A stretch of 9,040 bases of DNA from Thermotoga sp. (GTDB lineage Bacteria; Thermotogota; Thermotogae; B3-G13): the NCBI GenBank assembly GCA_003641555.1, contig QNAT01000029.1, positions 1 to 9,040 of the forward strand, in the 5' to 3' direction. The position numbers and the translations under genes are program-made. The notes below the pieces were generated by a model that saw nothing but the letters and a program-made list of their open reading frames with translations, was not told where the DNA came from and did not search any database. Positions 1 through 6,779 of the stretch are shown in pieces (position 1 is the first letter of the stretch; the number at the start of each line of letters is the position of its first letter).

Positions 1-435
1 CAATATATCCAATCCTCCTATCCTTTTCCATTCACGTTGGGAATTACAAGCAAAGTTTGTATTTCCGGTACCACAAGTTATAACCATTCCTATTCCATCT
101 ATAGTCCCAGATTTCAAAGCTATCCAACCATCGTTATGAAATTCGAATTTATTCATTTCAATACCATTCAACATTTTCCTTATGAGTTCAAAATCTTTCG
201 GCCTATCCGCTCCTGCCACACCATAATATACAAAACCAACATCATATGGAGGAATCCCGAGAGGGGATAAGGTTTCGTTTATCCCATCTTTTATTCTTTC
301 CTGGGATTTTGCAAGACCAAGGGATTGGAAATTCGCAGGCTTGCCATAATGTACATTTATAACTGCTCCATCTTCATTCGCCAATGCATATAATGTTTTA
401 GTGTTGCCTACATCAACTCCCAATAAATATCCCAT
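1..435 (-). CDS. BadF/BadG/BcrA/BcrD-family sugar kinase (N-acetylglucosamine kinase-like), N-terminal part
   Basis: The C-terminus lies beyond the left edge; 145 residues are visible, in frame to base 1. The family has the ASKHA (actin/hexokinase) ATPase fold, and its members phosphorylate N-acetylglucosamine or other sugars, or act as dehydratase activators. Visible motifs are the phosphate-1 loop GVDVGNTKT (residues 6-14), GKPANFQSLG (31-40), YGVAGADRPKDF (71-82), the Asp-containing NDGWIALKSG (101-110) and the second phosphate loop CGTGNTNFA (121-129). The PANFQSLG and GADRP motifs are typical of the BadF branch and argue against ROK kinases. The phosphate-1 loop has V and N where GG is usual. 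The start is ATG at 435, 15 bases after the upstream aminotransferase stop. Its ribosome-binding site is weak (GAG at 445-447), so it probably relies on coupling. In this context a cytoplasmic sugar or amino-sugar kinase is likelier than a dehydratase activator. The substrate is unknown. Confidence 0.85.
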   Translation of the reverse strand, partial: MGYLLGVDVGNTKTLYALANEDGAVINVHYGKPANFQSLGLAKSQERIKDGINETLSPLGIPPYDVGFVYYGVAGADRPKDFELIRKMLNGIEMNKFEFHNDGWIALKSGTIDGIGMVITCGTGNTNFACNSQREWKRIGGLDIL

Positions 436-450
436 ATTTTACATCTCATT

Positions 451-1689
451 CTAAGAAAGTATGTATTCCCAAACCTTGTAAAACGCAGTACTCACATCGT
501 TCAAGTACTCTTCATCTATAGTTGGATGAACTAATAAAGTCAATAGTTTTCTCCCTATTTTTTCTGCTACTGGACACAAACCTCTTTTATATTCGTATTT
601 TTTATCAATACACGCGTAGGGCCAGGAAGAATCACCATAGGTGTTTTTTTCCTGGAAGAGAGGTTGAAAATGTAATGGCAAAGGATACCTGCTTTCTACT
701 TTTATACCTTCTGCTTTCAATGCATCCTTAATCCAAACTACATCCTTTCCCAATTTCTCTCCATCTACCTTCACTATGTACTTGTAAAACACATTCTTAC
801 CACCTTGAATTTCCTTTGGAGTATAGACTCCTTTCAATTTCGAGAGACGCTTTGTAAGGTAATCGGCATTTTTTCTACGTTTTTCTATGTACTCATCCAA
901 TTTTCCCAATTCGTACAAACCATAAGTAGCTTGAAATTCGGTGATCCTATAATTGTAGCCTAAGAATTCATGAACGTATTTTCTTTCTTCACCTTCTTTT
1001 CTTTCCATTTCACCGTGAGATTTTGCAGAGCAGATCTTCTTCATGATCTCTTCATCATTCGTTATCACCATGCCACCTTCACCACCAGTAGTCATGATCT
1101 TGTCTTCCCAAAAACTAAATGTACCAACATCTCCAATGGAGCCAACATATTGATCTTTGTATACTGCACCATGTGCCTGTGCACAATCTTCTATTACTTT
1201 TAAGTTATGGCTTCTGGCAATTTTCATTATCCTATCCATGTTTGCTGGATTTCCATTTAGATGCACCACTATTACCACTTTGCTCCTATCTGTTATTTTT
1301 TTATCGAGATCATCTGGATCCATAGTGTAAGTATCTTCGTCAATATCTACGAAAACAGGAATTGCATTTTGCATCAAGATAGGAGAGGCAGAGCCTATAA
1401 ATGTATGAGCAGGTACTAAGATTTCATCACCAGGATCTACTTTGAGTCCGATAAGAGCAAGGTGTATAGCTGAAGTTCCATTGGACACTGGTATTCCATA
1501 TTTTACCCCCATTTTGCTTGCAAATGCCGCTCCAAACTCCTTTGATTTTTTACCCGTTAATTCAGAAAAGCCACCATTTTTTAATGTGTTTAGTAACTCA
1601 TACCCCAAAGCCTCATTATATATAGGCCAAGGAGGACATTCTTTTGTTCTAACAGGTTTTCCACCAAAAATAGCAAGAGATTTTTTCAT
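451..1689 (-). CDS. DegT/DnrJ/EryC1/StrS-family PLP-dependent aminotransferase
   Basis: 412 residues, full length for the family. These enzymes transfer an amino group, usually from glutamate or glutamine, to a keto-sugar, keto-cyclitol or similar ketone using PLP. The fold-type I active site is visible: the phosphate-binding NGTSA loop (70-74), the pyridine-contacting Asp168 in IEDCAQAHGA (166-175), and the Schiff-base Lys197 in FSFWEDKIMTTGGEGG (191-206). LGYNYRIT (243-250) is the conserved substrate/dimer-interface stretch. The start is ATG at 1689, which shares one base with the stop of the upstream oxidoreductase (TAATG). AAAGGAAG at 1698-1705 is the ribosome-binding site with an 8-base spacer. 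The upstream dehydrogenase suggests a redox/transamination pair acting on one sugar or cyclitol ring. A second, paralogous DegT gene begins at 8760. The exact substrate and whether it aminates or deaminates cannot be read from the sequence. Confidence 0.93.
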   Translation of the reverse strand: MKKSLAIFGGKPVRTKECPPWPIYNEALGYELLNTLKNGGFSELTGKKSKEFGAAFASKMGVKYGIPVSNGTSAIHLALIGLKVDPGDEILVPAHTFIGSASPILMQNAIPVFVDIDEDTYTMDPDDLDKKITDRSKVVIVVHLNGNPANMDRIMKIARSHNLKVIEDCAQAHGAVYKDQYVGSIGDVGTFSFWEDKIMTTGGEGGMVITNDEEIMKKICSAKSHGEMERKEGEERKYVHEFLGYNYRITEFQATYGLYELGKLDEYIEKRRKNADYLTKRLSKLKGVYTPKEIQGGKNVFYKYIVKVDGEKLGKDVVWIKDALKAEGIKVESRYPLPLHFQPLFQEKNTYGDSSWPYACIDKKYEYKRGLCPVAEKIGRKLLTLLVHPTIDEEYLNDVSTAFYKVWEYILS

Positions 1690-2777
1690 TAGTATCGCTT
1701 CCTTTCACAATCACTTTGTGAGCAAGGTATTCTCACCACTTCACCCTTTTCGCTTGAACTGTAAGCAGCTTCACATACTTCAACAACATGTGCTCCGTCC
1801 TTTCCAGAACATAAGGGACTTTCTTTTCCCCTAACAGAATCTACAAAATTATCAACTTGCCTTGTAAATGTCATCAATGTATCGTGTGACTCAGTTTCCT
1901 CAGGTAAAAAGGTCCCATAATTATTTCTATTTCCCAGAAATATCTTTATTTGAGTAGGAAATACCCTGATGTATCCTTTTGTTCCAAAAATTTGAACACT
2001 TGCTTCCGGACCATCTGCATACACCTGACTCCAACCACTTTCTATCAAAACAGGTATATCATTTTGCGTCTTCAAAAACAATATATCTGTATCATCAACA
2101 TTGTAATTACCGTATCGGGTTTTTATATCAGCATAAACAGAATTGTAGTTAACACCATTTAGCAGAAATCTCACAGTATCAATGGCATGGACTCCCATAT
2201 CTACTAAAGAACCACCTCCTGATAATTCTGGCTTTGTGAACCAACCCTTAGGTTGCCACAACACATGGATCGAATATGCCTTTACTTTTACGATATCACC
2301 AATCAATCCTTTAGATATGAGTTCTTTTGCCTTTTGAATGTCTTTATGAAACCTCCATACATGCCCAACTTGCAAGGTCAAATTGTTTTTTTCTGAAATA
2401 TCAATTAACTCTTTTGCTTGTTTAGTTGATATACACATTGGTTTCTCTACAAAACAATGTTTACCATTTTTCAATACTTCTGATGAAATTTCAAAGTGAA
2501 GTGCGTTTGGAACACAAACGAATACAGCATCTACCTTTTTGTTTTGTATAAGTTTCTTGTAGTTTGTATACACGTTTTCAACTGGGTACTTCGGTTTTAT
2601 CTTTTCGCCCGTATACGGAGTCTTTTCCCATATGCCTTGTTTGAACTGCTCAAGTTCATCTTCATTTACACTGCATGCAGCAATCACATGGCAATTCTTG
2701 TTTCTCATCAATGCCCACGTATGTATCTTTCCTATGCCTCCAGTTCCGACAATACCTATTCCGATCTTTTCTTCCAT
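1689..2777 (-). CDS. Gfo/Idh/MocA-family NAD(P)-dependent oxidoreductase
   Basis: 362 residues, usual family length. Members oxidise or reduce a hydroxyl/keto group on sugars, sugar acids, inositols or amino sugars. The N-terminal Rossmann domain starts with IGIVGTGGIG (7-16). The dinucleotide domain continues through VFVCVPNALHF (85-95) to the conserved EKP (111-113), whose Lys is a catalytic residue in this family. The C-terminal domain carries GGGSLVDMGVHAIDT (187-201), giving the Asp193/His197 pair of the DxGxHxxD catalytic motif. GHVWRFH (138-144) is another typical stretch. The start is ATG at 2777, with GGAGG at 2786-2790 and an 8-base spacer. It is the first gene of the minus-strand unit and its stop overlaps the aminotransferase start by one base. 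Such pairs occur in amino-sugar pathways (for example NtdC/NtdA for kanosamine), but this does not fix the substrate here. Confidence 0.93.
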   Translation of the reverse strand: MEEKIGIGIVGTGGIGKIHTWALMRNKNCHVIAACSVNEDELEQFKQGIWEKTPYTGEKIKPKYPVENVYTNYKKLIQNKKVDAVFVCVPNALHFEISSEVLKNGKHCFVEKPMCISTKQAKELIDISEKNNLTLQVGHVWRFHKDIQKAKELISKGLIGDIVKVKAYSIHVLWQPKGWFTKPELSGGGSLVDMGVHAIDTVRFLLNGVNYNSVYADIKTRYGNYNVDDTDILFLKTQNDIPVLIESGWSQVYADGPEASVQIFGTKGYIRVFPTQIKIFLGNRNNYGTFLPEETESHDTLMTFTRQVDNFVDSVRGKESPLCSGKDGAHVVEVCEAAYSSSEKGEVVRIPCSQSDCERKRY

Positions 2778-2804
2778 AACACATCCCTCCCTTATTGTTC
2801 TTAT

Positions 2805-2820
2805 GTATACTTACGTATAC
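2805..2820. promoter_or_regulatory. Candidate operator: tandem GTATAC palindromes
   Basis: GTATACTTACGTATAC holds two self-complementary GTATAC hexamers whose centres are exactly 10 bp apart, about one helical turn; as a whole it is a near-perfect dyad (14 of 16 bases). The GT-Nx-AC pattern fits the loose consensus of GntR-type repressors, but other families recognise similar sites. It lies directly downstream of the candidate minus-strand -10 (2824-2829), so a bound protein would cover the likely transcription start of the oxidoreductase unit. The regulator is not encoded here and its identity is unknown. Confidence 0.4.
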
Positions 2821-2823
2821 CAT

Positions 2824-2829
2824 ATTGTA
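2824..2829 (-). promoter_or_regulatory. Candidate -10 element for the oxidoreductase-aminotransferase-kinase unit
   Basis: On the minus strand this reads TACAAT, five of six matches to TATAAT, placed about 47 bases before the oxidoreductase ATG. No good -35 hexamer lies 16-18 bases upstream, so the promoter would be weak or activator-dependent, or the true one lies elsewhere in this AT-rich stretch. Confidence 0.3.
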
Positions 2830-2878
2830 GAATTCAGAAACAGTCATAAATATTCTGCTGTGTTACCATGCAACAATT

Positions 2879-2912
2879 ATTATTATAAATTATACAAATA
2901 ATTATTATAAAT
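2879..2912. repeat. Two copies of ATTATTATAAAT, 22 bp apart
   Basis: ATTATTATAAAT occurs at 2879-2890 and again at 2901-2912. The 22-bp offset is about two helical turns, and the second copy ends 9 bases before the -35 hexamer of the plus-strand promoter. This is the right place for an UP element contacted by the RNA polymerase alpha subunits. The bases are low-complexity, so chance similarity is possible. Confidence 0.4.
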
Positions 2913-2921
2913 GTCAAACTA

Positions 2922-2950
2922 TTGACATAGCAAATATATTATATTATAAT
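2922..2950 (+). promoter_or_regulatory. Sigma70-type promoter of the transporter operon
   Basis: An exact -35 hexamer TTGACA (2922-2927) and an exact -10 hexamer TATAAT (2945-2950) are separated by the optimal 17 bp. The predicted start is near 2957, which leaves a leader of about 227 nt before the binding-protein ATG at 3184. Together with the AT-rich stretch upstream this should be a strong housekeeping promoter, so any regulation would have to be by repression or through the leader. Confidence 0.85.
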
Positions 2951-3093
2951 ATAAAAAATGTTTTCCAATAATGCGGGGTACATCATAAAGAATATAGTGA
3001 ATATTTAGTATGTATAAAAAAATCTATCTTTGGAAGAAATCAAAATACAGCCAACATGGTAAAAAAATGTCATAGTGAATTTTATTTAGCAAA

Positions 3094-3113
3094 AGGAGGT
3101 GATGCTACTGAAG
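3094..3113 (+). repeat. Duplicated ribosome-binding/start region, upstream copy
   Basis: Bases 3094-3113 match bases 3170-3189, the ribosome-binding site and start of the binding-protein gene, at 16 of 20 positions with a constant 76-base offset and no gaps. The upstream copy is the stronger Shine-Dalgarno, AAGGAGGTGAT at 3093-3103. Where the downstream copy has the ATG start, the upstream copy has CTG (3108-3110), and both continue with AAG. It may be a remnant duplication of the gene start or a working second initiation site. Confidence 0.5.
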
Positions 3114-3248
3114 GCAAACGGGTTTTATGGAAAGAAAATTGGCATGAAGCATGGAAACATTACTTTGATAGGAGGTAGTGATAATGAAGAAATTGGCTTT
3201 GTTAGTTTTGGTTTTTTCGTTGATTTTCGTCATCCTTGGGCTTGGTGA
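3108..3248 (+). CDS. Possible CTG-initiated leader peptide overlapping the binding-protein start
   Basis: This frame would encode 46 residues. It is considered only because a near-complete Shine-Dalgarno (AAGGAGGTGAT) ends just upstream and places GGAGG 8 bases before CTG at 3108. An in-frame ATG at 3102 sits only 2 bases from GGAGG, too close for normal initiation. The first half is basic and glycine-rich and contains GKKIGMKHGNITLIGG; the second half is read out of frame with the binding-protein signal peptide and is aromatic. It passes through the downstream ribosome-binding site and ends 62 bases inside the next gene. I recognise no family. It could be a translational regulator of the operon or a non-functional remnant. 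Confidence 0.2.
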   Translation: MKANGFYGKKIGMKHGNITLIGGSDNEEIGFVSFGFFVDFRHPWAW

Positions 3249-4848
3249 GCCAATTAAATATGGTGGAACCTTGAGATTTATCGGCGGAGGCGGATGGGCG
3301 CAGTTTCCTGATAGTATGAATCCACTTTTACCAGAAGGGGGATTCTCGCCGGTAGTTGCAGAAATATATGAAGTACTGTTTTATGTAAATCCGTTAAATG
3401 GAAATATAACAGACCTTCTTGGGACTTCCTACGAATGGAAAAACAACAATCTTGAATTGGATATTAATACTAGAGAAGGAGTAAAATGGTCAGATGGCAC
3501 ACCATTTACAGCAAGAGATGTTGCTTTCACTTTCAATTATATAAAGAAATATCCTGCACTTGATCAATTAGCCGTATGGTCTTCAACGTCAGGACTTGAA
3601 AGCGTAGAAGCCAATGGAGATAATATCGTAGTTTTCAAATTTTCGAAGCCGAATACTCCTCTCTTCTATTATTTATCAAATATTCCAATAATTCCAGAGC
3701 ACATATGGTCTACTATTAAGAATCCTGTGACATTTAAGAATGAAAATCCCGTTGGAACTGGTCCATTTTTATTTAAAAGCTCTTCTCCCCAAAATAACGT
3801 TATATTAGCCGTTAAAAACCCAGATTATTGGAGGAAAGGAAGACCATATGTTGACAAACTTGAAATTCGGGCGGTAAAGTCGAATACTACTTCTTTGTTG
3901 ATGTTATTAAGGCATGATGCGGATTGGGGAGATTGTACTCCTGCAGATCCAAAAAAACTTTGGGTTGACAAAGATCCAGAGCTCAATAAAATGTGGTGGC
4001 CTGTTAACAACGCTAACATTCTATATCTGAATACACAGAAAACACCATTCGATATCCCCGAATTCAGAAAGGCAGTTGCTTTAGCTATAGATAAAGAATC
4101 TCTTGTTGAAAAGGCTTATCATGGTTCATGCGGTGGAGTGGCACATCCCACTGGAATAATACCTTCTCAACAAAATGAATGGTTGGATCCGTTACTAAAA
4201 GATGTTAATTTAAGGTATTCTCCTCAAAAGGCTCAAGAATTACTCACATCAATAGGATTCAAGAAAAATTCCCGTGGTGAGCTGATGGACTCTGATGGAA
4301 AGGTACTTCCGACGTACAAGATACTCGTTGGAGCTGGATGGACAGATTACATCACAATGGCGCAGATAATATCTAAAAATCTTGAAAATCTTGGTATAAA
4401 AACGGTTATAGATCAAGAAGCAGGGAGCACCTACATGTCCAGTATTATGAGCGGAACATATGATATGGCAATCTGTTGGTGGGCTGGAGAAGGTCCTTCA
4501 CCATACTACTATTATTACCAGGGGTTTTATCCTCCATTCTCAGGATCCAAAATCGGTGAAACTTCCCTTTCTGATTACGCACGATATACCAATCCGATTA
4601 TAACAGCAGCACTTGAAACTTTCTCCAAAACAAGCGACATTCACCTCCAGAAACAGGCGATATATGCGATTGAACGAATAATAGTTGAAGATACTCCACT
4701 TGTCTTTCTTACGAATAGAACACATTTTGGATGTTTCAGTGAAGCCTATCTTGTAGGTTGGCCATCTGACTCTAATCCATATTGTGCTGCTGAAGTCATA
4801 GATAGTCCAGGAGGAGCAATGATAACTGTGAATGTCCATTTGAAGTAA
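3184..4848 (+). CDS. ABC transporter substrate-binding protein, family 5 (Opp/Dpp type)
   Basis: 554 residues. The protein captures the substrate outside the membrane and delivers it to the permease pair downstream. Residues 1 to about 21 form a signal peptide: MKK, a long hydrophobic stretch (LALLVLVFSLIFVILG), then probable cleavage before EPIKYGGTL. There is no lipobox cysteine. Family-5 landmarks are GVKWSDGTPFTARDVAFTF (99-117), NPVGTGPF (188-195) and FRKAVALAIDKESLVEKAYH (294-313). Paired tryptophans (271-272 and 432-433) and a run of five tyrosines (441-445) give many aromatic side chains of the kind that stack on sugar rings. ATG at 3184 is chosen because GGAGGT at 3171-3176 leaves a 7-base spacer; the in-frame GTG at 3178 would leave one base. 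In Thermotogales several proteins of this family bind oligosaccharides instead of peptides, and the sugar-enzyme neighbours favour that here. The substrate is not determined. Confidence 0.93.
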   Translation: MKKLALLVLVFSLIFVILGLGEPIKYGGTLRFIGGGGWAQFPDSMNPLLPEGGFSPVVAEIYEVLFYVNPLNGNITDLLGTSYEWKNNNLELDINTREGVKWSDGTPFTARDVAFTFNYIKKYPALDQLAVWSSTSGLESVEANGDNIVVFKFSKPNTPLFYYLSNIPIIPEHIWSTIKNPVTFKNENPVGTGPFLFKSSSPQNNVILAVKNPDYWRKGRPYVDKLEIRAVKSNTTSLLMLLRHDADWGDCTPADPKKLWVDKDPELNKMWWPVNNANILYLNTQKTPFDIPEFRKAVALAIDKESLVEKAYHGSCGGVAHPTGIIPSQQNEWLDPLLKDVNLRYSPQKAQELLTSIGFKKNSRGELMDSDGKVLPTYKILVGAGWTDYITMAQIISKNLENLGIKTVIDQEAGSTYMSSIMSGTYDMAICWWAGEGPSPYYYYYQGFYPPFSGSKIGETSLSDYARYTNPIITAALETFSKTSDIHLQKQAIYAIERIIVEDTPLVFLTNRTHFGCFSEAYLVGWPSDSNPYCAAEVIDSPGGAMITVNVHLK

Positions 4849-4855
4849 GTAGTTT

Positions 4856-4883
4856 AATGGGGAGGGGAATTCCTCCCCATTTT
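4856..4883 (+). terminator. Stem-loop with T tail between binding-protein and permease genes
   Basis: A perfect 10-bp stem, AATGGGGAGG (4856-4865) with CCTCCCCATT (4872-4881), encloses a 6-base loop and is followed by TTTT then AT-rich DNA. It starts 8 bases after the binding-protein stop. This is the classic place for a leaky terminator or 3'-end stabiliser that keeps the binding protein in excess over the membrane components. Confidence 0.8.
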
Positions 4884-4953
4884 ATATATTCATAAGTCAA
4901 ACAACAGTCAAGTTTATACAGCTATGAATCAATCTATGTGAAGGAGAGTGTAA

Positions 4954-5940
4954 ATGAAATATGTATTGAAAAGAATCACTTTTTTTATTGTAACGGCATG
5001 GGTTGCTCTGACGATAAACTTCATTCTTCCAAGGATGATGCCTGGTAATCCTGCTCAAGCTATGATTGCGAAATTTCATGGGAGGCTCAATCCACAAGCT
5101 ATCCACGCTCTTAAGATCGCCTTTGGGATAGATGTTCAAAAAAATCTACTTCTACAATATATTGACTACATAAAACGCATATTAACTGGAGATTTTGGCA
5201 TATCCCTCAGTTTTTTTCCATCTCCTGTTAATCAGATCCTTTCCTATGCAATACCATGGACACTGGGTCTCGTAGGAGTTTCTACTGTTATAGCCTTTTC
5301 CATTGGAACACTTCTTGGAATAAGAACTGCATGGAGGCGTGAATCTACCTCGAGTGGAATAATCATACCTATTTTTCTCTTTCTAAACAGCATGCCATAC
5401 TTTTGGTTCGCTCTGTTGATAAGTTATCTATTTGCCTTTAAACTCAAATGGTTCCCATTAGTGGGCGCTTATTCATTGAATATTCCTAAAGGATTTAATC
5501 TTGCCCGCATCGCTTCTATTTTATATCATGCAATACTTCCAGCATGTACGATAATAATAACAGCTACTGGAGGCTGGTTGTTAACCATGCGAAATAATAT
5601 GATAAGTGTGCTATCTGATGACTACGTAGCCTTTGCCCAGGCAAAAGGATTACCTGATAAAGTCATAGAATACAAATATGCGGCGAGAAATGCAATATTA
5701 CCAAGCTTCACTGGCTTTGCCATGGCGCTAGGATTTGTCATAAGCGGTGCACTGCTAACTGAAATAGTCTTCTCATATCCTGGAATTGGATATATATTAT
5801 ATCAATCGGTATTGAATTTGGATTATCCACTTATGCAAGCCATCTTCCTATTCATTATGATAGCAGTGTTGACTGCAAATTTTATTGCAGACTTATTCTA
5901 CGCATTACTCGATCCAAGAGTGCGCACAGGAGCTGAATGA
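4954..5940 (+). CDS. ABC transporter permease, DppB/OppB-like
   Basis: 328 residues, normal length for this subunit, forming half of the inner-membrane channel. The N-terminus MKYVLKRITFFIVTAWVALT is the usual first membrane helix. Further helices lie near 102-124, 136-161, 191-210, 251-271 and 294-316. The cytoplasmic EAA loop that docks on an ATPase is at about 222-250 (DDYVAFAQAKGLPDKVIEYK and following, ending AILP). The family C-terminal signature ADLFYALLDPRVR is at 312-324. AAGGAGA begins at 4941 and sits 6-8 bases before the ATG. It follows the binding-protein gene after a 105-bp gap that holds a terminator-like hairpin. Its stop overlaps the next start by four bases (ATGA). The partner permease is the next gene. 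Confidence 0.93.
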   Translation: MKYVLKRITFFIVTAWVALTINFILPRMMPGNPAQAMIAKFHGRLNPQAIHALKIAFGIDVQKNLLLQYIDYIKRILTGDFGISLSFFPSPVNQILSYAIPWTLGLVGVSTVIAFSIGTLLGIRTAWRRESTSSGIIIPIFLFLNSMPYFWFALLISYLFAFKLKWFPLVGAYSLNIPKGFNLARIASILYHAILPACTIIITATGGWLLTMRNNMISVLSDDYVAFAQAKGLPDKVIEYKYAARNAILPSFTGFAMALGFVISGALLTEIVFSYPGIGYILYQSVLNLDYPLMQAIFLFIMIAVLTANFIADLFYALLDPRVRTGAE

Positions 5941-6779
5941 TCATGGATCAGATCATGTCTTTCTTCAAGATAAAGAAGTCAGTTGCTGGTATGATAATAC
6001 TCTTATTCTTCATTTTAGTGGCTATATTAGCGCCTTACATAGCTCCGTATTCACCCACTTCCATGGAATTCATGCCCCTAGAACACCCAAACAGCCAACA
6101 TCTGCTCGGTACTACTGCTACAGGACAAGACATATTTTCAAGAGTAATATGGGGTACAAGATTATCTTTGTCAGTAGGAATAATAACTGGTCTCATTACA
6201 ATTGCATTATCAATTATGATGGGTATTACAGCTGGGTATTTTGGTGGCATTACAGACGGTATACTCAGCATGATAACCAATATTTTCCTCGTTATCCCCG
6301 GATTACCTTTGATGATAATAATAGCCGCATATATAACGGTAAAAGGGGTAATGACTATAATAATAGTCATTTCCATAACAGGTTGGGCCTGGGGAGCAAG
6401 GGTACTGCGTTCACAAGCAATGACGTTGAAAAGCAGGGACTTCATCAAGGCATCAGTAATAGTCGGTGAAAAATCTAGTCACGTGATCTTCTCGGATATA
6501 CTTCCAAACATGCTCAGTCTAATAGTTGCCGAGTTTTTCGGCTCTGCTCTCTATGCAGTATTAAGTGAAGCAGGTCTTGAATTCTTAGGTCTTGGAGATG
6601 CCAACGCCGTAACATGGGGAACCATACTCTACTGGGCACAAAACAACCAAGCCATTCTATTAGGACAATGGCAATGGATAGCTGTACCTGGGCTTTGTAT
6701 AGCCCTACTTGGAACCTCTTTCGCTTTGTTGAATTTCGCAGTAGATGAACTCACTAATCCGAAACTAAGGAGAAGATGA
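5937..6779 (+). CDS. ABC transporter permease, DppC/OppC-like
   Basis: 280 residues. This is the second channel subunit, pairing with the DppB-like one. An N-terminal membrane helix (about 16-36) is followed by the OppC-type segment HLLGTTATGQDIFSRVIWG (55-73). Transmembrane stretches lie near 79-103, 112-134, 136-155, 192-215 and 245-269. The EAA loop is at about 168-190 (DFIKASVIVGEKSSHVIFSD, then ILP). The C-terminal VDELTNPKLRRR is typical of DppC. ATG at 5937 overlaps the previous stop by four bases (ATGA). The ribosome-binding site AGGAG at 5928-5932 is 4 bases from that ATG and 10 from the in-frame ATG at 5943, so the true start could be two codons later. Confidence 0.92.
   Translation: MIMDQIMSFFKIKKSVAGMIILLFFILVAILAPYIAPYSPTSMEFMPLEHPNSQHLLGTTATGQDIFSRVIWGTRLSLSVGIITGLITIALSIMMGITAGYFGGITDGILSMITNIFLVIPGLPLMIIIAAYITVKGVMTIIIVISITGWAWGARVLRSQAMTLKSRDFIKASVIVGEKSSHVIFSDILPNMLSLIVAEFFGSALYAVLSEAGLEFLGLGDANAVTWGTILYWAQNNQAILLGQWQWIAVPGLCIALLGTSFALLNFAVDELTNPKLRRR

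Larger units (their letters stand above)
2778..3183. other. Divergent intergenic control region (406 bp)
   Basis: This very AT-rich gap separates the minus-strand oxidoreductase unit from the plus-strand transporter unit and must hold the promoters of both. From left to right it contains the oxidoreductase ribosome-binding site, a tandem GTATAC pair, a candidate minus-strand -10, a 12-bp AT repeat, an exact-consensus plus-strand promoter, and a leader of roughly 227 nt with a duplicated ribosome-binding site. I see no tRNA, known riboswitch class or complete conventional gene in it. No regulator gene lies in the window. Confidence 0.8.

Noticed and set aside
1442..1834. 130-codon plus-strand frame across the aminotransferase/oxidoreductase junction
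   Set aside because: Antisense to two genes with intact catalytic motifs and shows no domain of its own.
2972..3178. Open plus-strand frame in the leader, with an ATG at 3056 giving about 40 residues ending in WKHYFDRR
   Set aside because: No ribosome-binding site at a usable distance from the ATG, no family resemblance, and it ends exactly in the binding-protein ribosome-binding region. Chance is the simpler explanation.
3108..3182. The LIGG in the leader frame as a double-glycine bacteriocin or pheromone leader
   Set aside because: No peptidase-containing exporter or modification gene nearby, and the stretch after GG is only out-of-frame signal-peptide sequence.
6035..6448. 137-codon minus-strand frame inside the DppC-like gene
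   Set aside because: Antisense shadow of a membrane-protein gene, with the hydrophobic low-complexity composition expected of one.
5885..6469. 194-codon plus-strand frame over the permease junction
   Set aside because: It lies across two well-supported permease genes in another frame, has no ribosome-binding site and no recognisable domain; its composition is that of a shadow frame.
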